From Haloplanus sp. XH21 (GTDB lineage: Archaea > Halobacteriota > Halobacteria > Halobacteriales > Haloferacaceae), in NCBI RefSeq assembly GCF_023276355.1, contig NZ_JALLPL010000001.1, positions 1,116,001 through 1,180,000 of the forward strand: DNA of 64,000 nucleotides, given 5' to 3'. Of this stretch, positions 16,473 to 25,987 are shown piece by piece. The position numbers and the translations under genes are program-made. Positions within the stretch are counted from its first letter, which is position 1, and every line of letters starts with the position of its first letter. The notes under the pieces were generated by a model. The model was not told the origin of the DNA. It saw nothing but the letters and a program-made list of their open reading frames with translations, and ran no database searches.

Positions 16473-17924
16473 CTACCAGCCGAGATACGGTTCGAGTACG
16501 GGGAGGTTTTCGCGGATCGTCGTGCGAAACTGCTCCGAGAGGACGACGAGTGCGGTGAAATACACACCGGCGCCGACACCGACGAGGAGAAGAACTGTCG
16601 CGACGTTGTGTCGGAGGATGCCCATCGTATTTTCGAGGGTCCGAAGACCGTAGACGACGATGCCCATGACGAGGGCTGCGACCCACTGCTTCGACAGTTC
16701 GGTAAGCGGCAGGTCGTAGGCCACGATAGTGCGGAGATAGGTGGCCCCTGCGACCAGACTGAGAAATGCGGACAGCCCTGTCGCGATGGCAGCCCCGACC
16801 CAGCCGTACACGTAGATGAGGATAAGGTTGAGAAGCACGTTCCCAACTAAAAATAGGGCGTTGACACGGAAGGCGATATCCGGTCGATCGACTGCATTCA
16901 GCGTGGTCAACACTTGATCTTGGTACGCCTGTATCAGCGATGCGACGACGAGAAGTGCGAGTATCGCAACGCCCTGTGTGAACTCGCCGCCGTAGATTCG
17001 GAGCAGTCGCTCACCGACGACGAGGCTGCCGACAACGCCCGGAATCAGAAGTAAGCCGGCATAGGAGAGTGACTTCTCGAACAGGTCGGCTGTCGCCTGT
17101 GGATCTTCCTTTGCAGCCAGTTGGCTCATCTCCGGGAAGATCGTGACCGCGATGGAGGAACTGAACAGAATCAAAAACTGAGCGATATTCCACGCCACGG
17201 CATAGATCCCGACGAGTGACGATGAGACGAAAAATCCGAGGACGATGATGTCGACCCAATTGAACGTCTTGGACCGGAGATTGCTCATCCAGGCGAATTT
17301 GGCATATTCGATGAGGCTACGGAGGTGTTCGCGCGTCGGTCGTCCGATCGTATCGAGATGCCTGCTGACGATGAGCGCACCCACCAGCAACGCGACAAAG
17401 TGGCCAGCCGCGTAGCCGAGAAACAGCCCAATGAGGCCCCCACCAAGAAACAGCACGCCGATCTGGAGGCCGCTGCGGACGCCGGTCTGAAGCGGGGACA
17501 GAAGCCCCTGTATCTGTACGAGATGCAGCCCTTGAATTGTGGATAGGATAACCTGCGCCAGGACGCTCACGAGCAGGATGAGGCCCACGAACGTCGCGGC
17601 AGGAAAGCCGACGTAGGTGTTTATCCATCCACGAAAGAGCACTACGCCGCCGAGGAGGATCGCGAGCAGGGCGACGACGAGCACGGCTCCTGCGGTGACG
17701 TACTGCCCCCGCTCGTCGCCCTCACTGACACGTTTCGTGACGGCCGCGGGCACGCCCATCGTGCCGGCGATGCTGAGCCAGGCGACGACGCCGAGAACGA
17801 GCGAGTAGATTCCGAGAGGACCGGCACCGAGTTCGCGGGCGAAGTAGAGCGTCGCACCGAATCCGAGTAACGAGGCAGTGATGCGAGAGAGGAAGAAGAC
17901 GATGGAGGTTTGTCCAAGTCGCAT
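16473..17924 (-). CDS. aglR: AglR-like polysaccharide/lipid-linked glycan flippase
   Basis: 483 residues with about 12-14 membrane helices, the layout of Wzx/RfbX and MurJ-like exporters. The N-terminal FFLSRITASLLGFGATLYFARELGAG..GIYSLV is typical of the polysaccharide biosynthesis transporter family. In Haloferax volcanii AglR has been proposed to move the lipid-linked sugar across the membrane, and a protein of this type between aglF and glycosyltransferases fits that role. ATG at 17924 is preferred over a GTG fifteen bases upstream. The symbol rests on family and location, not on a close comparison. Confidence 0.75.
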   Translation of the reverse strand: MRLGQTSIVFFLSRITASLLGFGATLYFARELGAGPLGIYSLVLGVVAWLSIAGTMGVPAAVTKRVSEGDERGQYVTAGAVLVVALLAILLGGVVLFRGWINTYVGFPAATFVGLILLVSVLAQVILSTIQGLHLVQIQGLLSPLQTGVRSGLQIGVLFLGGGLIGLFLGYAAGHFVALLVGALIVSRHLDTIGRPTREHLRSLIEYAKFAWMSNLRSKTFNWVDIIVLGFFVSSSLVGIYAVAWNIAQFLILFSSSIAVTIFPEMSQLAAKEDPQATADLFEKSLSYAGLLLIPGVVGSLVVGERLLRIYGGEFTQGVAILALLVVASLIQAYQDQVLTTLNAVDRPDIAFRVNALFLVGNVLLNLILIYVYGWVGAAIATGLSAFLSLVAGATYLRTIVAYDLPLTELSKQWVAALVMGIVVYGLRTLENTMGILRHNVATVLLLVGVGAGVYFTALVVLSEQFRTTIRENLPVLEPYLGW

Positions 17925-18065
17925 AAGTAGTCGCCGCACGTGTAGCGGGTTGATCCGTAGTCATCGACTTGGAGTCAATAACTTTCTGTTTCACCGGTGA
18001 AGTCGTCAACTGGTCTTCCGTCTCGGCACTCTTTTGATGCCGCTACCTGTAGTCGTGGCCGAACT

Positions 18066-19166
18066 GTGACCTCCTCGAATCGGAACGTGGTGTTGCTCGG
18101 CGACTATGACTACGACTATCCGCGGGAGAAACTGCTCCGCCGCGGGTTCGAACAAGCCGATACGACGGTTCACGAATGCCGGTTCAGCGAAACGTCGCGA
18201 TTCATCGGTATCAAAAAACTCCTCCTCCTGCCGCTGTTCTGGTTTCGCATCGTTCGCCGGATGGGCGAGATACGCGACGAGAACGTCGACATCGACGCCC
18301 TCGTGCTGACCAAGTTCAACCCCTTGCTCATCCCGCTCGCGGCGTACTACGCGCGGCGACTCGACTGCCCGCTCGTCTATGACCTGTTCGTCTCCCTCTA
18401 TCGGACGGCGGAGATGCGCGACATCCATCCGGTCATCGTGCGGAGCGTCGCCGTCCTCGAACGGCTCGTCCTCAAGATCCCCGACCACCACCTCGTCGGT
18501 ACCGACCAGTTCATCGACCTGTACAGCGACATGTACGGAATCCCGAAAGAGCGGTTCGTCCGCCTTCCGCCAGGCGCCGACGAGGACTGGTTCTACCCTC
18601 GCGAGGAAATCGGCAAGCGCGAGACGTTCACCGTCCTCTACTGGGGGAACTTCCTGCCCCACCACGGCGTCGGCACCATCATCGGCGCCGCCGCGGAACT
18701 GCGCGACGAACCGTACGAGTTCGTCTTCCTCGGGAGTGGCCCCGAGCAGGAACGCTACCGCGAGATGGCCGAGGAGCTCGCGCTGTCGAACGTCCGGTTC
18801 GAGGGGTTCGTCCCCCGCGAGGACCAACAGGAGTGGATCGCGTCGTCACACGTCGCGCTCGGCGTCTTCGCCGACGACCCCCGGTCGCTCGCGAGCATCA
18901 CGAACAAGGTGAGCGAGGCGGTGGCATCGAAGAAGGCGGTCATCACGGAGGAGTCGCCGGCCATCAGCGACTGGTTCGAGCACGGCAAGAGTATCTACAC
19001 CGTCCCGCCCAAGGATCCCGTTGCCCTCGCGGACGCCATCGAGACGCTGGCCGCCGATCCGGACTTGGTGGCACGGCTCGAAGACGGCGGCTACGAGGTG
19101 TATCGCGACCATTTCGACGTGGAAGCTATCGGCGCGATCCTGGGCGACCGGCTGTTTGACGACTGA
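18066..19166 (+). CDS. GT4-family glycosyltransferase
   Basis: 366 residues starting with GTG (VTSSNRNVVLLGDYDYDY). The C-terminal Rossmann half has the GT-B features RLPPGADEDWFYP, FTVLYWGNFLPHHGVGTIIGAA and EFVFLGSGPEQERYREMAEEL, followed by a nucleotide-sugar acidic segment around SITNKVSEAVASKKAVI. It retains the reaction type of GT4 enzymes, adding a sugar from a nucleotide donor with retention. It sits divergently from the flippase across a 141-base promoter region, and probably adds one residue of the island's glycan. Donor and acceptor are unknown. Confidence 0.83.
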   Translation: MTSSNRNVVLLGDYDYDYPREKLLRRGFEQADTTVHECRFSETSRFIGIKKLLLLPLFWFRIVRRMGEIRDENVDIDALVLTKFNPLLIPLAAYYARRLDCPLVYDLFVSLYRTAEMRDIHPVIVRSVAVLERLVLKIPDHHLVGTDQFIDLYSDMYGIPKERFVRLPPGADEDWFYPREEIGKRETFTVLYWGNFLPHHGVGTIIGAAAELRDEPYEFVFLGSGPEQERYREMAEELALSNVRFEGFVPREDQQEWIASSHVALGVFADDPRSLASITNKVSEAVASKKAVITEESPAISDWFEHGKSIYTVPPKDPVALADAIETLAADPDLVARLEDGGYEVYRDHFDVEAIGAILGDRLFDD

Positions 19167-19187
19167 CGTTCTCTCCGAGTCGGTGAA

Positions 19188-19193
19188 TATATT
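19188..19193 (+). promoter_or_regulatory. TATA-like box of the paired epimerase genes
   Basis: TATATT lies 24-29 bases before the ATG at 19217. It follows the stop of the GT4 gene by only 22 bases, so the two epimerase genes downstream may have their own transcript. Confidence 0.55.
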
Positions 19194-19216
19194 ACGCTCA
19201 TCCGCCCAGTCACGGT

Positions 19217-20236
19217 ATGGAACTAGCCGACTCGACCACGCTGGTCACGGGCGGCGCCGGATTCATCGGCAGCCACCTCGTCGACCGCCTTCTTGAAGAA
19301 GGGTGTGACGTCGTCGTCGCGGACGATTTCTCCCGTGGCGACCTCGAACACATCGAACACGTGATGGACGACATCGACCTGGTCCCCGCGGATCTCACCA
19401 CGCGCGAAGGCTGTCTTCGTGCGACCGAGGGCGTCGACCACGTCTTCCACCTCGCCGCCCGGGTCGGCGGGATTCACTACATTCAGCGAGAGAACGTCGG
19501 CGGTCTCACCCCGAGCGTGCTGATGAACCAGCATATGCTCGAGGCCTCCCGCATCAACGACGTCGACCGTTTCCTCTTCGCTTCCAGCGCCTGCATCTAC
19601 CGCCAACAACACGACGGCCTCAACCGCTTCACCGAGGACCAGGCTATCCCCGCCAACCCCCACAGCACCTACGGATGGGCGAAAGTGCTCGGCGAAGTCG
19701 CGTGCCAGGCCTACCACGAGGACTGCGATATCGACTGTGCGATGGTGCGCATCTTCAACGCCTACGGCCCCCGCGAGAACCTCGACCTGGACAGCGCACA
19801 CGTCATTCCCTCGTTCATCCGCAAGGCCATCGAGTATCCCGACCGCGAGTTCGAAATGTTCGGTGACGGGTCGCAGGAACGCGGCTTCATCTACGTGACT
19901 GACCTCGTGGAGGGGATGGTCCGTGCCATCGAGCGTAAGGCCGACGGCGAACCGATCAACCTCGGCAACGGCGAGGAGGTCGTCTCCATCATGGAACTCG
20001 CCGAACTCGTCGTGGAAATCAGCGGGAAGGACATCGAGATTCAGCACGATATGGACGCCCCCGAAGGTACCTACAAGTACGCGGCTGACACGACGAAGAT
20101 GGAGGAAGCGCTCGACTGGACGCCCGAAGTGAGCCTCACCGAGGGTCTCGCCGAGACGTACGCGTGGGCCGCCGAGGAACTCGGTGCCGATGCGGAACTG
20201 GCCAATATCGAGACTGACGGAGGTGCGAACCAATGA
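19217..20236 (+). CDS. NAD-dependent sugar epimerase/dehydratase, GDP-mannose 3,5-epimerase-like
   Basis: 339-residue extended SDR. It has the NAD-binding TLVTGGAGFIGSHLVD at residues 8-23, HLAARVGGIHYIQ, the SSACIYR segment and the active-site YGWAK. The HVFHLAARVGG and ASSACIYR features recall GDP-mannose 3,5-epimerases, but 4-epimerase or dehydratase activity cannot be excluded. Its last four bases overlap the next gene, a relative of similar length. A GGAGGTG ribosome-binding motif for that gene is embedded in its end. It works on the nucleotide sugar pool for the glycan. Confidence 0.75.
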   Translation: MELADSTTLVTGGAGFIGSHLVDRLLEEGCDVVVADDFSRGDLEHIEHVMDDIDLVPADLTTREGCLRATEGVDHVFHLAARVGGIHYIQRENVGGLTPSVLMNQHMLEASRINDVDRFLFASSACIYRQQHDGLNRFTEDQAIPANPHSTYGWAKVLGEVACQAYHEDCDIDCAMVRIFNAYGPRENLDLDSAHVIPSFIRKAIEYPDREFEMFGDGSQERGFIYVTDLVEGMVRAIERKADGEPINLGNGEEVVSIMELAELVVEISGKDIEIQHDMDAPEGTYKYAADTTKMEEALDWTPEVSLTEGLAETYAWAAEELGADAELANIETDGGANQ

Positions 20237-21249
20237 GCTTCGAGGGTGACACCGTCCTCGTCACGGGTGGCGCCTCCTTCATCGGCAGCCATCTCGTCGA
20301 GCAGCTGGTCGACCGGGGCGCCGACGTGCGCGTCGCCGATGACCTCTCCAGCGGCGAGACGGGGAACCTGTCTGCGGTCGAAGACGAGGTGGACTTCTAC
20401 GAGGGCAATCTCAAGCACTGGAACTTCGCGGATGAGGCTACGCAGGGCATCGACCGCCTGTTCCACCTCGCTGCCGACCACGGCGGCCGCGGGTACATCT
20501 CCAACTACCCCGCGAACTGCGCGACGAACATGGCGCTCGACAACATCGTCTTCGAGACGGCCGTCCAGAACGGCGTCGACAAGATCACCTTCGCCTCCAG
20601 CGCTTGTACGTATCCCACGGACATCCAGCAGGAACGACAGCGGTTGCAGGAGGACATGGTGAGTTTCGACGAACGCGGCGGTGCCTACGCCGACGAGTCC
20701 TACGGTTGGGCGAAGCTCATGGGCGAGCTCTCCTTGCAGTCGTTCCACGAACAGTACGGCGTGGACGCGAGTTCCGTCCGTATCTTCACCGCTTACGGCC
20801 CCCGTGAGAACGAGACTCACGCCATCATCGCGCTCATCGCAAAGGCCTATGCGGGCCAGGAACCCTACCAGATCTGGGGCGACGGCGAGCAGACCCGGAA
20901 CTTCACCTACGTCGACGACATCGTCTCGGCGCTGCTCCTGGCGAACGAGAACATCACCGACGCCACGCCTGTCAACGCCGGCATCTCCGAGTATATCTCC
21001 ATCAACGAGGTCGTGGAGGCCATCTTCGACTACATGGAGAAGGACCTGCCCGAGATGAACTACATGACGGACAAGCCGGTTGGCGTTCGCCATCGGGCTG
21101 CGGATACGACGCGGGCCGAGGAACTCCTCGGCTGGGAGCCTGAATACTCGCTGGAAGACGGGCTTGCAGAGACCATCGACTGGTACACCGCGAATCGAGA
21201 TAAGGCGTACGTCCAAGAGAACCTGGAAACGTTGTTGCACGAGCGATAA
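20233..21249 (+). CDS. second NAD-dependent sugar epimerase of the pair
   Basis: 338 residues with VLVTGGASFIGSHLVE, LAADHGGRGYIS, FASSACTYP and the catalytic YGWAK. Note GGASFIG instead of GGAGFIG, a Gly-to-Ser change in the loop that holds the cofactor. The gene overlaps the preceding epimerase by ATGA, and a strong GGAGGTG motif at 20219-20225 lies seven bases before its ATG, so translation is likely coupled. Both proteins look like diverged copies of one enzyme. They may act in sequence or as a heteromer. The product sugar is not known. Confidence 0.75.
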   Translation: MSFEGDTVLVTGGASFIGSHLVEQLVDRGADVRVADDLSSGETGNLSAVEDEVDFYEGNLKHWNFADEATQGIDRLFHLAADHGGRGYISNYPANCATNMALDNIVFETAVQNGVDKITFASSACTYPTDIQQERQRLQEDMVSFDERGGAYADESYGWAKLMGELSLQSFHEQYGVDASSVRIFTAYGPRENETHAIIALIAKAYAGQEPYQIWGDGEQTRNFTYVDDIVSALLLANENITDATPVNAGISEYISINEVVEAIFDYMEKDLPEMNYMTDKPVGVRHRAADTTRAEELLGWEPEYSLEDGLAETIDWYTANRDKAYVQENLETLLHER

Positions 21250-21418
21250 AGCGAGAGGTGATGTGGCGTCGTCGACTCATGAACCGTCTTTCGCGATGGG
21301 TCGAACACCGCTCCTTCGGTGTGCTCTGTCCGGACTTCCCGTCCGATACTCGAGAAGCAATCAACATCCAGACGATCGAAAAGGCCTGCCAACACGTGGA
21401 TCACTCGCACTGATTTCG

Positions 21419-22582
21419 ATGACTCTCTCGAGACGACTCTACCGTCGCCTTCGACCGTACATCGCGACGGGCTATCGCCACATCCTCGGTTCGCGCGTGT
21501 TGACCCGCGCGGAACTATTGGACGACCCGCCCGCTGGATACACCGTTCACCGGTTCGGAACGGCCGAACGATACGAGTTCGACCGGCCGAGGCACGTTGG
21601 CGACTTGCCGTCAGTCATCGAAACGAAGGTCGGCGAGTGTACTGCCCCTGCGCCATTCGTCATCGCCGCCGATGATGCGACGGTGATCGGTCCGTCCGCG
21701 GTAATCAGCGTCGATGGACGTCTTCTCCTCGAATCGGCCCTCGGCGGATACGCGCGCTTAGTCGACGCGTCGGTTCTGGCGTTACTTTCCGGTCAACTCC
21801 CTCTCGAAACCCGATTGCAGCGCCCGGACTATCGATACGACGACCCCGTCTTCTCGCTCGTCGGGCCATGGGTGACCGAGTACTACCACTGGCTCGTGGA
21901 CTATCTCGTGCAGGTGTTCGCTCTCGAGGTCTACTAGGAACGAACGGGGCAGAACCCGTGGGTGTTGATCCCTGCCGATCCCCCATCCTGGCTCCTGTCC
22001 TCACTCTCGCTGGCCGGCGTGGACACGGACCGTCTCATCGAGTGGTCCGGGACCCGTGCTCGCTGTTCGCACGCCGTTCTCGGATCACTCCGCCGGAATA
22101 CGAGTTCGACGAGCGACGGGTACATCCACTCGCCCGCGGCGGCAGCCCGACTCGGCGAGCGGATTCGGAAGTCCGTGGCTGGGACGCATTCGACCGGTCC
22201 GGGACGCCGTCTCTACGTCTCCCGGGCCGATACGACGGACCGCCGCGTCCGGAACGAGGACGCGCTGCTGTCAGTACTCGATGACTACGGGTTCGACCGG
22301 ATCGTTCCGGGAGAGCTCTCCTTCGAGACGCAGGTCCGTCGGTTCTCGAACGCCGAGATCGTTCTCGGCCCTCACGGAGCCGGACTGACTAATATGATTT
22401 TCAGCGAGGAGGCGACGCTCATCGAACTGTTCGGGTCGTATCGGAACGCCTGTTTTTTCGCGCTGGCGAAGGGGATGGGTCACGAGTACGTGAGCGTGAC
22501 GTGTCAGTCCGCGGGATCCGATATGATCGCCGATACCGAGGCTATCGCGTCGCTACTCGACGATATCGTTCCTCATGATTAG
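21419..22582 (+). pseudogene. GT61-family (DUF563) glycosyltransferase broken by an in-frame TAG
   Basis: The frame runs from ATG at 21419 to a TAG at 21935-21937, then continues in the same frame with a recognisable C-terminal half to 22582. The N-terminal part ends in TEYYHWLVDYLVQVFALEVY. After the stop come ERTGQNPWVLIPADPPSW and later the family signature GPHGAGLTNMIFSEEATLIELFG. Joined, they give about 387 residues, the expected length for a GT61 enzyme. One base change (GAG to TAG) would explain the break. Either the gene is dead in this strain, or it is read through, or the base is a sequencing error. Confidence 0.8.
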
Positions 22583-22702
22583 CTCCTCTCGCCGGCGGTA
22601 TCAGGGAATGGTTGCCGATGAAGTTCGGCTTCTCATCGACGAGACCCCCCCTGGTTCGCACTCCCCGGAAAATGTCGCCGATGGGTCCGGAGAAAACCCC
22701 GC

Positions 22703-23749
22703 TCAGGCGGTGTCCAGTTCGTTCCGGAGCGCGTCGGCAATCTCTTCGAAGATCTCCCGGAGGTCGTACGACCGCTCCCAGCCCGGATAGTGAGACCGCA
22801 CTTTCGACAGGTCGGATATCCACCACTGGTGGTCGGCCTTGCGCTGGTCGCCGTACGTGTACGAGAGCGAGTTCCCGGTCACGTCCTCGATGAGATCGAA
22901 CGATTCACGAAGCGAGATGGAGTTTTCCCGACCCCCGCCGACGTTGTAGACCTCGCCTGGTCGCGGGTTCTCAAGATACCGCAGGAACAGGTCGGCCAGA
23001 TCTCGTGCGTGAATAACATCACGCACTTGGTACCCCTCGTAGCCGTAGATGGTCAGTTCTTCGCCCGTCAGTGCGAGTTTGACGAAGTATGGCTCCCAGT
23101 TGTGGAGTTCGACGGCCCGTGCCGCACCGCCCGTGATACATCCCATCCGGAAACACGCTGCGTCGAGGTCGTACATTCGGGCGTACTCCTGCACGTACAG
23201 ATCGGCGGATGCCTTCGACACGCCGAACGGTGTGTGCATGTTCTGGTCGATGCGGAGTGATTCGTCGAACCCCTCAAACAAGGTTTCGTCGACCGGTTCG
23301 AACCGCTCACCGACTTTTTCGTACGAGAAGAAATTCGGCACCTCGCCGTAGACTTTGTTCGTCGACGTGAAGACGAAGGGAATATCGTCGTTGTGGGTCC
23401 GCACGGCTTCGAGTAGGTCGAGCGTCCCACGGACGTTGATATCGAAATCCTCGACCGGCATTTCGATGGATTTCGGGTGTGACGGTTGGGCGGCGGTGTG
23501 TATCACGCCGTCGACTGACGCGACGATATCCTCCATCTCGTCGTCCCGAATGTCCATCACGCGGTGGTCGATGTTCTCATCAAGGAGCCGGGTTTCGGCA
23601 GTTCGCTCGGTGTCGCCCGCCGCTCCGAAGATGTCACCGCGAGCGTAGTTGTCGACACTGATGACCTCGTAGCCGTTCTCGACGAGCAGTCGACAGCATT
23701 CGGATCCGACGAGTCCTGCCCCACCGGTGACGAGGATGACCTCTGACAT
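22703..23749 (-). CDS. CDP-paratose 2-epimerase (RfbE)-like NAD-dependent epimerase
   Basis: 348-residue extended SDR. It has ILVTGGAGLVGSECCRLL at the N-terminus, FTSTNKVYGEVPN, FRMGCITG and the NVGGGRENSISLRE segment seen in CDP-tyvelose (paratose 2-) epimerases. The active-site YxxxK has Phe for Tyr (TPFGVSK), so proton transfer must differ or the substrate hydroxyl is handled otherwise. In Salmonella and Yersinia RfbE makes the 3,6-dideoxyhexose tyvelose. A DegT-type 3-dehydrase and RmlA/B/D-like genes lie a few kb away, which fits a deoxysugar route. Confidence 0.68.
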   Translation of the reverse strand: MSEVILVTGGAGLVGSECCRLLVENGYEVISVDNYARGDIFGAAGDTERTAETRLLDENIDHRVMDIRDDEMEDIVASVDGVIHTAAQPSHPKSIEMPVEDFDINVRGTLDLLEAVRTHNDDIPFVFTSTNKVYGEVPNFFSYEKVGERFEPVDETLFEGFDESLRIDQNMHTPFGVSKASADLYVQEYARMYDLDAACFRMGCITGGAARAVELHNWEPYFVKLALTGEELTIYGYEGYQVRDVIHARDLADLFLRYLENPRPGEVYNVGGGRENSISLRESFDLIEDVTGNSLSYTYGDQRKADHQWWISDLSKVRSHYPGWERSYDLREIFEEIADALRNELDTA

Positions 23750-23799
23750 CTATCTCTCAGTTCAAGCGACCGTGTGTAAAACCTTCTGAACTAGGCGCT

Positions 23800-24540
23800 T
23801 CAATCGAGTACATGGTAGATTTTTCTCCCGAGCGGATACAAACCGGTCCGCCGCAGCAGGGCAACCGTTCGCTCCGTGACGAGCGAATCGATGACTCCCG
23901 TATAGATCAGCCTGGCACCCGTTCGAACCCGTGATTCTCGCCAGCGCTCGGTCGCGACGTCCTGTGCGTACGACTTCACGATATCCTTGGCTTCGGGCGG
24001 CACGGCAACGATCACGTCTTCGACGACGACGATGTAATACTCCGGTCCCAGTTCGTCGCGTATCGTCAGGATGACCTCGTCGATCGTGGGCCAGTCGTCG
24101 GGGTCGTGGGGCCGTGGCGGCGGCGAAAGGAAATCGCGAGCGTCGTCGATGAACAGGAACTGCTCACCGTCCGCGCCGCCGATCGCCGCTAGTTCTTCTA
24201 GGAGCGGACATTCGTACTCTTCACCCGCCGTCTCGCCGCCGGAGTAGTGCGCGTCTAGCCAGAAGACGGCCGAGTCGTCGAGACGCTCCACGACGCCCGG
24301 GAGCATCTCCTGTGACGAGCCGTGAAGGAACTCGATATTATCGATATCACCGTACCGCTCGGTCGTTCGCTCGTACAGGTCGTCGCCGAGTTCGATCGTC
24401 ACGACGGTTTGGAACGGTCCACTCGCCCACGCCGCCGTTTCGCCGTGAAGCGTCCCCGTCTCGACGAACGACTCGACCGAAAACGCCTCTCGAACGCGCG
24501 TGATCAGGTCACGAGGTGGTCCGATGCGAATCTCTCCCAT
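23800..24540 (-). CDS. putative class I SAM-dependent methyltransferase-fold protein
   Basis: 246 residues. FVETGTLHGETAAWASG near residue 30 resembles motif I of class I methyltransferases, TVVTIELGDDLYERTTERY a second strand with an acidic end, and VFWLDAHYSGGE and QFLFIDDARDF later core strands. The family is seen in surface-polysaccharide clusters, and location between an epimerase and a fucosyltransferase-like gene suggests sugar methylation. No substrate can be named, and the fold might serve another transfer. It starts with ATG and is followed after 50 bases by the epimerase gene on the same strand. Confidence 0.55.
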   Translation of the reverse strand: MGEIRIGPPRDLITRVREAFSVESFVETGTLHGETAAWASGPFQTVVTIELGDDLYERTTERYGDIDNIEFLHGSSQEMLPGVVERLDDSAVFWLDAHYSGGETAGEEYECPLLEELAAIGGADGEQFLFIDDARDFLSPPPRPHDPDDWPTIDEVILTIRDELGPEYYIVVVEDVIVAVPPEAKDIVKSYAQDVATERWRESRVRTGARLIYTGVIDSLVTERTVALLRRTGLYPLGRKIYHVLD

Positions 24541-24621
24541 AACGGTGGTCTACGCCCGGGTCAGATAAACGGGCGGGATTTGACGGATAGAAGACGGACC
24601 TCGACTGATCGTCGAACGGGG

Positions 24622-25632
24622 TTATTTTACGATCTGTCCCAGAATCGGATGATCTCGGCTATCGCGGAGTGGATCGTCAGCTCGGTCGAATCCATCCTGC
24701 TCGACGCCCGGATAGAGCGGGACGACAGGACACTCACCGAGGATTGCGGCGAACACGCTGAACGTACTGGGCGGTGTCAGAACCTCGTCACAGAGGGACA
24801 GTTCGGTGAAGTTCTCGACGTAGTGGCCGGGGCCAACTGCCTCTCCCGTGGCGAAGGTGAACGAGTCGTCGGCAAACAGGTCTGCATTCTGTCTCTCGTC
24901 GGACGCGATGACGAAGCCGACATCTTGCGACGGGAACTCGGCGGCGTACGCCTCCATCAGTTCCTTGTACCGTCTGGACTCGAAGAAGTACTTGCCGTCG
25001 TTCCAGGTCCGGTAGTCGCCCTGTCGTATCAATACTCCCACCAGTTTGTCGTGTTTTTCGCGAAGCGGCTCGATGAACGACTCCGCCACGGAGCGGTGTT
25101 CCTCGCCGGGTTGGAGGCGTGTTCGAATCGTGGGTAGATATTTCGATACGAGCGGCCAGCACCGGACACCCCAACCGGCGAGCAGCGTCATATCCTTTGA
25201 TCGCAGGCGGTCTACGTTCGCCTCGTCCGTGAGGTCGAACTCGTCGTACTGCTCACCGGGAATGTCGAAGAGCGCGTGTGGCTTCCCGCCCACGATACTC
25301 TGAGCGTTCCGCTGCCGCTGGGCGAAGTAGTGGAGCGCCTGATGTCGGAATCGATTGATGGGATAGAAATCCCGGATAGAAGCGAGACGTTCCCACTCCC
25401 AGAAGATGCGGACGAATGGTTTCCAAAACCCGTCGAACTCGAGGTCGGAGAGGTCCACGAGTTCCAGATCATCTCGACCGTACGCGTCTATGTATGGAAC
25501 GAACGCGAGGTCAAACACCTCGAATTCGGGGTGTTCAAGCTGAAACGCCAGCAGGTTCGCGTAATTTATCAGCTGGTTTCCCAGACGCCCGCCGCCTTTC
25601 GTGTATACGATCGTCCCGCGAGAACTCCCCAT
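24622..25632 (-). CDS. GT11-like (alpha-1,2-fucosyltransferase family) glycosyltransferase
   Basis: 336 residues. The N-terminal KGGGRLGNQLINYANLLAF matches the GGLGNQLFQYA signature of GT11 enzymes, and GVLIRQGDYRTWNDGKYFF corresponds to their donor-binding HxRRGDY motif, with Gln for the second Arg. These proteins transfer a deoxyhexose such as fucose from a GDP-sugar. No GDP-fucose synthesis gene is certain here, though the GDP-mannose-like epimerases upstream could supply a donor. An AT-rich TTTAATCG lies about 30-36 bases before the ATG. Confidence 0.7.
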   Translation of the reverse strand: MGSSRGTIVYTKGGGRLGNQLINYANLLAFQLEHPEFEVFDLAFVPYIDAYGRDDLELVDLSDLEFDGFWKPFVRIFWEWERLASIRDFYPINRFRHQALHYFAQRQRNAQSIVGGKPHALFDIPGEQYDEFDLTDEANVDRLRSKDMTLLAGWGVRCWPLVSKYLPTIRTRLQPGEEHRSVAESFIEPLREKHDKLVGVLIRQGDYRTWNDGKYFFESRRYKELMEAYAAEFPSQDVGFVIASDERQNADLFADDSFTFATGEAVGPGHYVENFTELSLCDEVLTPPSTFSVFAAILGECPVVPLYPGVEQDGFDRADDPLRDSRDHPILGQIVK

Positions 25633-25987
25633 TGTCTGTGTCGCTCGGTTGGTGGTATTTCGATTAAACCTTTTCTTGTCCCCGCGGACGCGTTTAGATA
25701 CGGGTCCGTCCGAAGGCGACTGCCTGCACTCGATTTTTACTGGCCCGGTGCGGCGTGATCGACCATACTCGGAGAGCGGCTCACCTCAAACGAATCGGTC
25801 GACTGTATTTCGATTCCCATCAATATTATGTCGAAACTATCACGGAATAGATACTGCCAGCAGCCACGGAACGACGTCGACGGGACCGTCACCGAAGAAC
25901 CCGCACTCCCCGAGTCACGAAATCGGGTCACTGCGCCGTTCCTTTCAGGGGCCGGTGCCGGCCTACGTCCAGCGGAACGTGTCGGGT
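25633..25987. other. gene-free 355-base gap in the sugar cassette
   Basis: No convincing frame is found on either strand. The right-hand boundary is the stop codon of the rmlB-like gene. The left end holds the promoter of the GT11-like gene (TTTAATCG on the minus strand at 25661-25668). The middle is more AT-rich than the flanks, for example around CAATATTATG near 25823. It could be the scar of a lost gene; no recognisable remnant remains. Confidence 0.5.

Noticed and set aside
21279-21413. 44-residue frame MNRLSRWVEHRSFGVLCPDF... before the broken GT61 gene
   Set aside because: It starts with ATG and has a clean stop, but no promoter or family is evident, and it may be the remnant of a longer gene. 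Too weak to list as a gene.
21935-21937. TAG read as pyrrolysine in the GT61 gene
   Set aside because: Other genes in this window, such as the RmlD-like gene and rmlA, end in TAG, and no pyl genes are seen. A plain nonsense mutation is simpler.
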